From the NCBI GenBank assembly GCA_025925615.1, contig JAICLN010000083.1, positions 1 through 11,779 on the forward strand: a stretch of 11,779 nt of DNA, given 5' to 3'. Source of the DNA: Actinomycetospora sp. Its GTDB lineage: Bacteria; Actinomycetota; Actinomycetes; Mycobacteriales; Pseudonocardiaceae. Below, one piece after another: positions 5,440 through 11,779 of the stretch. The notes beneath the pieces are model-generated. The model worked only from the letters and a program-made list of their open reading frames with translations, was not told the DNA's origin and did no database searches. Made by a program: the position numbers and the translations under genes. Position 1 is the stretch's first letter. Each line of letters opens with the position of its first letter.

Positions 5440-7621
5440 GGGCCTCCTCACCCGTCGTCGGGTACGTCCCGTCCTGCTCGAGAAGCCGTGCTGCACCGAT
5501 GGCGCCGACGGCGGCCCCGTCGACGCCGCGGCCGCGCAGGTGGTCCTCGTCGGCAACCCGAACGTCGGGAAGTCGACGCTGTTCAACGCGCTGACGGGCG
5601 CCCGGCAGCACGTCGGCAACTGGCCCGGCAAGACCGTCGCGGTGGCCCGCGGGACCTGGCGGCCCGCCGGCGGCGGTGAGGTCGGCGTGGTCGACCTGCC
5701 CGGTACCTACAGCCTCGTCCCCGACTCGCCCGACGAGGAGCTCACCCGCGAGCTGCTGGTCGATGCCTCCGGGCCCGGTCGTCCCGACGTCGTCGTCGCC
5801 ACGCTCGACGCCTCCAACCTCACCCGGAACCTCTACCTGTACGCGCAGATCGCCGACACCGGGATCCCGGTCGTGGTCGCGCTGACCATGGTCGACGTGG
5901 CACGGTCCCGCGGCCTGGACATCGACACCCCGGCGCTGGGACGGGCCCTGGGTGTGCCGGTGGTGCCGGTCGTGCCGCGCAGCGGTCAGGGCGTCGACGA
6001 GCTCGCTGCCGTCGTGCTGCGGGCCCTCGACGAGCGGGTGCCCGCCACCCCGGCCCCGCTCGATACCGCGCTCGAGGACGCGGTCGCCGCCGTGTCGACC
6101 GCGCTGGGCAGCGAGGCGGGCCCGGCGGGGCGCTGGCGGGCCCTCGCCCTGCTCGAGGGGGGTGGTGGCGCCCCCGAGCACGCCCGCGACGTCACCGCCC
6201 GCGCGGTCGCCGACCTCGCGCCGGAGGCCGACCCGGCGGCGGACCCCGACGACCCGGCCGAGGAGATCGAGCTCCGGATCGCGGAAGCCCGCTACGCCTG
6301 GGCCCATGACGTGCTGGGCGCGACCGTCGGACGCCGTGGTCCGCGGATCACCTGGTCCGACCGGGCCGACCGGGTGCTCACCTCGCGGTGGCTCGGGCTG
6401 CCGATCTTCCTGGCGGTGATGTGGGGCGTCTTCGAGGCGACCACGGCCGTCGCCGCGCCGCTGCAGGGCGCGGTCCAGGACCTGTTCGACGGCCCGGTCT
6501 CCGACGGGCTCGGCCGGGTGCTCGGGCTGGTCAGCGCGCCCGAGTGGCTGACCGGCCTGGTCCAGGACGGGCTGGTCTCCGGGGTCGGCCAGCTGCTGAG
6601 CTTCGCGCCGCTGATGGCGATCATGTTCGTGCTGCTCGCCGTGCTGGAGGACTCCGGCTACATGGCGCGCGCGGCCTTCGTCGTCGACCGGCTGATGCGC
6701 GTCATCGGCCTGCCCGGCAAGGCGTTCCTCCCGATCATCGTCGGGTTCGGCTGCAACGTGCCGGCGCTCGCCGGCACCCGCATCCTGCGCAACCCGCGGC
6801 AGCGGCTCCTGCTCGGTCTCCTCATCCCGTTCGTGTCCTGCAGTGCACGCCTGACCGTGTACGTGCTGCTCGCGGGGATCTTCTTCGGCAGCCAGGCCGG
6901 GACGATGGTCTTCGTCATGTACGTGCTCTCGATCGCGCTCGTCGTCGGGATGGGCTGGGTCCTGCGTCGCGTCGCGTTCCGGGATCTCGTCGACGACCCG
7001 CTGCTGCTCGAGCTGCCGCCCTACCGGCGCCCGACGCTGCGGGTGATGGGCGTGCAGACCTGGCAGAAGCTGCGCGCGTTCCTGCGGACCGCGAGCGGGA
7101 TCATCGTGGCGACCGTGACGGCGGTCTGGCTGCTGTCCTCGATCCCGATGCCCGGCGCGCAGGCCGCCCCCTCGGGTGAGCCGGTGTCGTTCGGCCACGT
7201 GGCCCCCGCCGACAGCGTGTTCGGTGGTGTCTCCCGGGCGGTGGCGCCGGTGTTCGCGCCGGCCGGGTTCGACGACTGGCACGCCTCCGCGGCCCTCGTC
7301 ACCGGCTTCGTGGCCAAGGAGGCCGTGGTCGCGACGACCGCCCAGACCTACTCGGCCGAGGAACCCGCCGACGTCCACCGGGCCGGGGCGCTGGGCACGG
7401 CGCTGCACGACACCTTCGAGCGGACGTCGGGCGGCCACGTCGTGCCCGCGGTGCTCGCCTTCATGATCTTCCTGCTGGCCTACACGCCGTGCATGACCAC
7501 GGTCGCGGCGCAGCGGGCCGAGATCGGCACGCGGGCGACGCTGGCCGGGATCGGGATGCAGCTGGCGGTCGCCTGGATCCTCGCGGTCGCCGTCTTCCAG
7601 ATCGGGGTGCTGCTGACGTGA
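5432..7621 (+). CDS. feoB: Ferrous iron permease FeoB
   Basis: A 729-residue membrane protein importing Fe(II), with an N-terminal G domain and a C-terminal membrane channel. G1 is GNPNVGKST (41-49), the switch I region NWPGKTV (63-69), and G3 DLPG (88-91). G4 reads TMVD (152-155) where FeoB usually has NxxD. Membrane hallmarks are GFGCNVPA (438-445, Cys441), PFVSCSARLT (466-475, Cys470), GFVAKEAVV (625-633) and YTPCMTT (684-690, Cys687). An Ala/Asp/Pro-rich linker lies at about 240-280, and an N-terminal extension carries Cys20-Cys21. Length is normal for the family. GTG 5432 has GGAGG at 5421-5425, six bases upstream. It overlaps feoA and, at its stop, feoC. Confidence 0.96.
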   Translation: MAEGLLTRRRVRPVLLEKPCCTDGADGGPVDAAAAQVVLVGNPNVGKSTLFNALTGARQHVGNWPGKTVAVARGTWRPAGGGEVGVVDLPGTYSLVPDSPDEELTRELLVDASGPGRPDVVVATLDASNLTRNLYLYAQIADTGIPVVVALTMVDVARSRGLDIDTPALGRALGVPVVPVVPRSGQGVDELAAVVLRALDERVPATPAPLDTALEDAVAAVSTALGSEAGPAGRWRALALLEGGGGAPEHARDVTARAVADLAPEADPAADPDDPAEEIELRIAEARYAWAHDVLGATVGRRGPRITWSDRADRVLTSRWLGLPIFLAVMWGVFEATTAVAAPLQGAVQDLFDGPVSDGLGRVLGLVSAPEWLTGLVQDGLVSGVGQLLSFAPLMAIMFVLLAVLEDSGYMARAAFVVDRLMRVIGLPGKAFLPIIVGFGCNVPALAGTRILRNPRQRLLLGLLIPFVSCSARLTVYVLLAGIFFGSQAGTMVFVMYVLSIALVVGMGWVLRRVAFRDLVDDPLLLELPPYRRPTLRVMGVQTWQKLRAFLRTASGIIVATVTAVWLLSSIPMPGAQAAPSGEPVSFGHVAPADSVFGGVSRAVAPVFAPAGFDDWHASAALVTGFVAKEAVVATTAQTYSAEEPADVHRAGALGTALHDTFERTSGGHVVPAVLAFMIFLLAYTPCMTTVAAQRAEIGTRATLAGIGMQLAVAWILAVAVFQIGVLLT

Positions 7622-7911
7622 CGACCGCGACGAGCCCGCTGCGCCAGGTGCTGGCCGAGGTCCGCGCCGGCACCGCCCGCACCCTCGACGAGATCGCCGC
7701 GCACGTCGGCGTCTCGCGCGACGAGGCCTCGGCCATGGTCGACCACTGGGTGCGCAAGGGCCGGCTGACCGTCGACGACCTAGGCACCGCCTGCCCGAGC
7801 GGGGGCTGCGGGTCGTGCTCCTCCGGGCACGGCAGCGCTCCGGGCTGTGGATCGGCCTCGCCGGCCGAGCGCCCGACGCTGCTGGCGATCAGCTTCCGAC
7901 GTCCTGACTGA
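7618..7911 (+). CDS. feoC: FeoC-like winged-helix protein with four-cysteine cluster
   Basis: A 97-residue FeoC-type protein. Residues 8-50 form a small winged helix (LRQVLAEVRAGTARTLDEIA, then the HVGVSRDEASAMVDHWVRKGRL stretch). They are followed by cysteines 59, 64, 67 and 77 in a Cx4Cx2Cx9C pattern. This closely resembles the loop of enterobacterial FeoC (Cx4Cx2Cx8C), reported to hold an oxygen-sensitive Fe-S cluster. FeoC is thought to bind and stabilise FeoB or sense iron/oxygen; its exact role differs between species. GTG 7618 overlaps the feoB stop (GTGA), so translation is probably coupled, and no separate ribosome binding site is obvious. A short tail (80-97) follows the cysteine region. 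Confidence 0.85.
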   Translation: MTTATSPLRQVLAEVRAGTARTLDEIAAHVGVSRDEASAMVDHWVRKGRLTVDDLGTACPSGGCGSCSSGHGSAPGCGSASPAERPTLLAISFRRPD

Positions 7912-7976
7912 CGGCCGGCCGGGGTGGGAGCCTGTCGGGGTCGGCACGACGGCGGCCCGGGAGAGGGGAGTCGACG

Positions 7977-8978
7977 GTGAGCTCCCCCCGGATGGCCCCG
8001 GCCACGACGACGAAGTGGCAGCCGGCGACCGGAGAGCTGACCGCACCGACCACCGCCGTCGAGGACCTGTACGTGATCGGGCACTTCGGGATCGCGCACG
8101 TGGCCGCGGACGAGTGGCGGCTCCGGGTGGGCGGCCGGGTCGAGCGGGCGCTGAGCCTGACCCTCGACGACGTGCGCGCCCTGCCGAGCGTGCGGGTGCA
8201 GGCGGTGCTGGAGTGCTTCGGCAACCCCCTGCGTCCCGACGAGCCCACCCGGCGCGCGGGCAACGTCGTGTGGCGCGGCGTGCCGGTCGCGACCGTCCTG
8301 GACCTGGCCGGGGCCGCCGACGGCCGGGTCCTGTGGGCGACGGGGTACGACTCCGGCGTCTTCGACGGCACCCGGTGCACCGAGTACCTCAAGGACCTGC
8401 CGCTCGACGTCGTCCGCGATCGCGGGATCCTCGCGTACGAGATGAACGGCGAGCCGCTGAGCGCCGAGCACGGGTTCCCGGTGCGCCTGTTCGTGCCCGG
8501 CTACTTCGGAACCAACAACGTGAAGTGGCTGCGGTCGCTGACGGTCGCCGACGACCGCCCGGAGCACCTGTTCACCACGACCCTCTACCAGCGCGCGGCG
8601 GCGGGCTCGACGGTGCTCGAGCCGGTGCGCAGCCTCGACGTCAACAGCCTCGTGACCGCCGTGGCCGACGGGGGCGCGGACGTGCGGGGCTGGGCGTGGA
8701 GCTCCGCGGAGGTCGTGGGGGTCGAGGTCGGGCTCGCGCACGGCGGCGAACCCGAGGACGTCGACGCCTGGGTGGCCGCCGAGCTCGGCCCGACCGTCGG
8801 CGGGGCCTACGGCTGGCGGAGCTTCTCGGCCTCACCGGTCAGGGAGCCGGGGCTGCGGACGGTGTTCGCGCGGGCCCACGACGCGGCCGGTCGCCGTCAG
8901 CCGCTGCGGGGGGCGCGGAACGCCTGTCACGCGGTGGACGTCGAGGCCTCGCGACCGCCGCGGAACGAGCGCCCTTAG
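7977..8978 (+). CDS. Sulfite oxidase-like molybdopterin-dependent oxidoreductase
   Basis: A 333-residue protein of the sulfite oxidase/YedY molybdopterin superfamily. The molybdenum-ligating cysteine is Cys80 in VLECFGNPL (77-85), and the cofactor domain also shows AYEMNGEPL (153-161) and HGFPVRLFVPGYFGTNNVKW (165-184). Residues from about 215 resemble the Mo-co dimerisation (Ig-like) domain. No Tat or Sec signal and no heme domain are seen, so the product is probably cytosolic and needs a separate electron acceptor. GTG 7977 has GGGGAG at 7965-7970, six bases upstream; an ATG at 7992 is an alternative. It follows feoC by 65 bases and may be read from the feo transcript. The substrate, sulfite or another oxyanion or sulfoxide, cannot be fixed from sequence. 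Confidence 0.88.
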   Translation: MSSPRMAPATTTKWQPATGELTAPTTAVEDLYVIGHFGIAHVAADEWRLRVGGRVERALSLTLDDVRALPSVRVQAVLECFGNPLRPDEPTRRAGNVVWRGVPVATVLDLAGAADGRVLWATGYDSGVFDGTRCTEYLKDLPLDVVRDRGILAYEMNGEPLSAEHGFPVRLFVPGYFGTNNVKWLRSLTVADDRPEHLFTTTLYQRAAAGSTVLEPVRSLDVNSLVTAVADGGADVRGWAWSSAEVVGVEVGLAHGGEPEDVDAWVAAELGPTVGGAYGWRSFSASPVREPGLRTVFARAHDAAGRRQPLRGARNACHAVDVEASRPPRNERP

Positions 8979-8981
8979 GCC

Positions 8982-9048
8982 CATGATCGCCGGGATGACG
9001 AGCCCTTGGCCGCCCGGACCTCAGGAACTCGTCGTCCTGGCGATCATG
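8982..9048 (+). terminator. Long 21-bp stem hairpin after the sulfite oxidase-like gene (terminator or palindromic repeat)
   Basis: Bases 8982-9002 pair with 9028-9048 over 21 positions: 19 Watson-Crick pairs and two that are G-U only in plus-strand RNA (8992/9038 and 8996/9034). The 25-base loop can partly extend the stem. It starts three bases after the TAG of the upstream gene, which suits a plus-strand terminator or 3' stabiliser. No U-run follows. The right arm also contains the marR stop codon. A dispersed intergenic palindrome is the alternative reading. Confidence 0.6.
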
Positions 9049-9538
9049 AACGGGCAGAGCGGCGCGCCGCGGCGAGGGCCTCCTCGATCCCGCGCCGGTC
9101 GCCACTGCGCTCCCGCAGCGCCGCCGCCATCCGGCCGAGCAGGTCGGTGACGGCCTCCCGGAGCGCGGGCTCCGCCCGGAGGCGGGGATCGGCCTCCTCG
9201 AGGGCGGCGTCGATGTCGAGGGCGAACATCGTGTACATCTCCTCGATCGAGGAGTGGCCGAGGTCGGTGAGCTCGACCAGCACGCTCCGCCGGTCGTGGG
9301 GGTGGGGCCGGCGCCGGACGAGCTGGGCGCCCGCGAGGCGGTCGAGCAGGGCGGTCGTGCTCGCCGGGGTGAGCCCCACCCGGGCGGAGATCACCGAGGG
9401 GGTCTGCATCCCGTTGTGCAGCAGGTGCCCCAGGACGGCGGACTCGCTGATCCCGATCCGCAGCCCGGCGGCCATCGTCTGGCGGTAGTGGTCCGAGGCG
9501 ACGATGAGCTCGCGGACCTGGCGGGCCAGTCCTTCCAC
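9044..9538 (-). CDS. MarR-family transcriptional regulator
   Basis: A 164-residue winged-helix MarR protein. The DNA-binding core covers about 30-95: [13 protein letters not shown] (31-43), the recognition region [20 protein letters not shown] (49-68), and the wing [16 protein letters not shown] (79-94), with the usual DxR motif. Terminal helices would form the dimer interface. GTG 9536-9538 is chosen because AGGAGGAGG (complement of 9544-9552) lies five bases upstream; the GTG at 9542-9544 falls inside that site. It is divergent from the DevS-like kinase and convergent with the sulfite oxidase-like gene, whose terminal hairpin covers its stop codon. The ligand and targets are unknown; MarR proteins often repress a neighbouring gene and themselves. 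Confidence 0.9.
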   Translation of the reverse strand: MEGLARQVRELIVASDHYRQTMAAGLRIGISESAVLGHLLHNGMQTPSVISARVGLTPASTTALLDRLAGAQLVRRRPHPHDRRSVLVELTDLGHSSIEEMYTMFALDIDAALEEADPRLRAEPALREAVTDLLGRMAAALRERSGDRRGIEEALAAARRSARS

Positions 9539-9554
9539 GTCCACCTCCTCCTGA

Positions 9555-11779
<2,225 letters not shown>

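Noticed and set aside
4949-7438. Very long reverse-strand open frame continuing upstream of the small cysteine gene, opposite feoA/feoB
   Set aside because: Long stop-free antisense frames are expected in DNA this GC-rich. The translation is Arg/Gly/Asp-rich low complexity, while the plus strand encodes unmistakable FeoA and FeoB. Only the 4673-4948 part has a plausible start, ribosome binding site and composition.

Overview
The window is GC-rich, densely packed actinobacterial DNA, most likely from Pseudonocardiaceae or a close relative. The evidence is many GTG starts, overlapping stop/start codons, a mycothiol-type DinB protein, an IdeR/DtxR-style iron box, a DevS/DevR (DosS/DosR) two-component pair and a SnoaL-tailed sigma factor. 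No tRNA, rRNA, CRISPR array, integrase or transposase was seen. The longest gene-free stretches are about 220 and 195 bases, and both look regulatory.

Left part (1-2308): the last codons of an unidentified gene, a single-domain rhodanese, a CGNR zinc-finger regulator facing it tail to tail, and, divergent from the regulator, an Asp-nucleophile alpha/beta hydrolase followed by a SnoaL-like protein. The short divergent intergenic region carries a promoter-like element with a perfect palindrome inside its spacer. A second, different palindrome precedes the SnoaL gene.

Middle minus-strand block (2323-4948), in transcription order: a 91-residue cysteine-containing protein of unknown function, a TetR regulator overlapping it, an ECF-type sigma factor with a C-terminal SnoaL domain, and a DinB/maleylpyruvate-isomerase-like protein.

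Right part, plus strand (5145-8978): feoA, feoB and feoC overlap one another and encode ferrous iron uptake. They sit behind an IdeR/DtxR-like iron box that overlaps the predicted promoter of an apparently leaderless feoA. A cytosolic sulfite-oxidase-type molybdenum enzyme follows. Its end is marked by a long hairpin that also covers the stop codon of a convergent MarR regulator gene.

Far right (9539-11779): divergent from marR lies a histidine kinase that aligns with M. tuberculosis DevS, including the equivalents of its heme-ligand His and distal Tyr. It is followed with ATGA overlap by the start of a DevR response regulator, which runs off the window. A DevR-box-like motif lies just upstream of the kinase, suggesting autoregulation. 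Iron uptake and heme-based oxygen/redox sensing therefore lie side by side, but a direct link between them is only inference.
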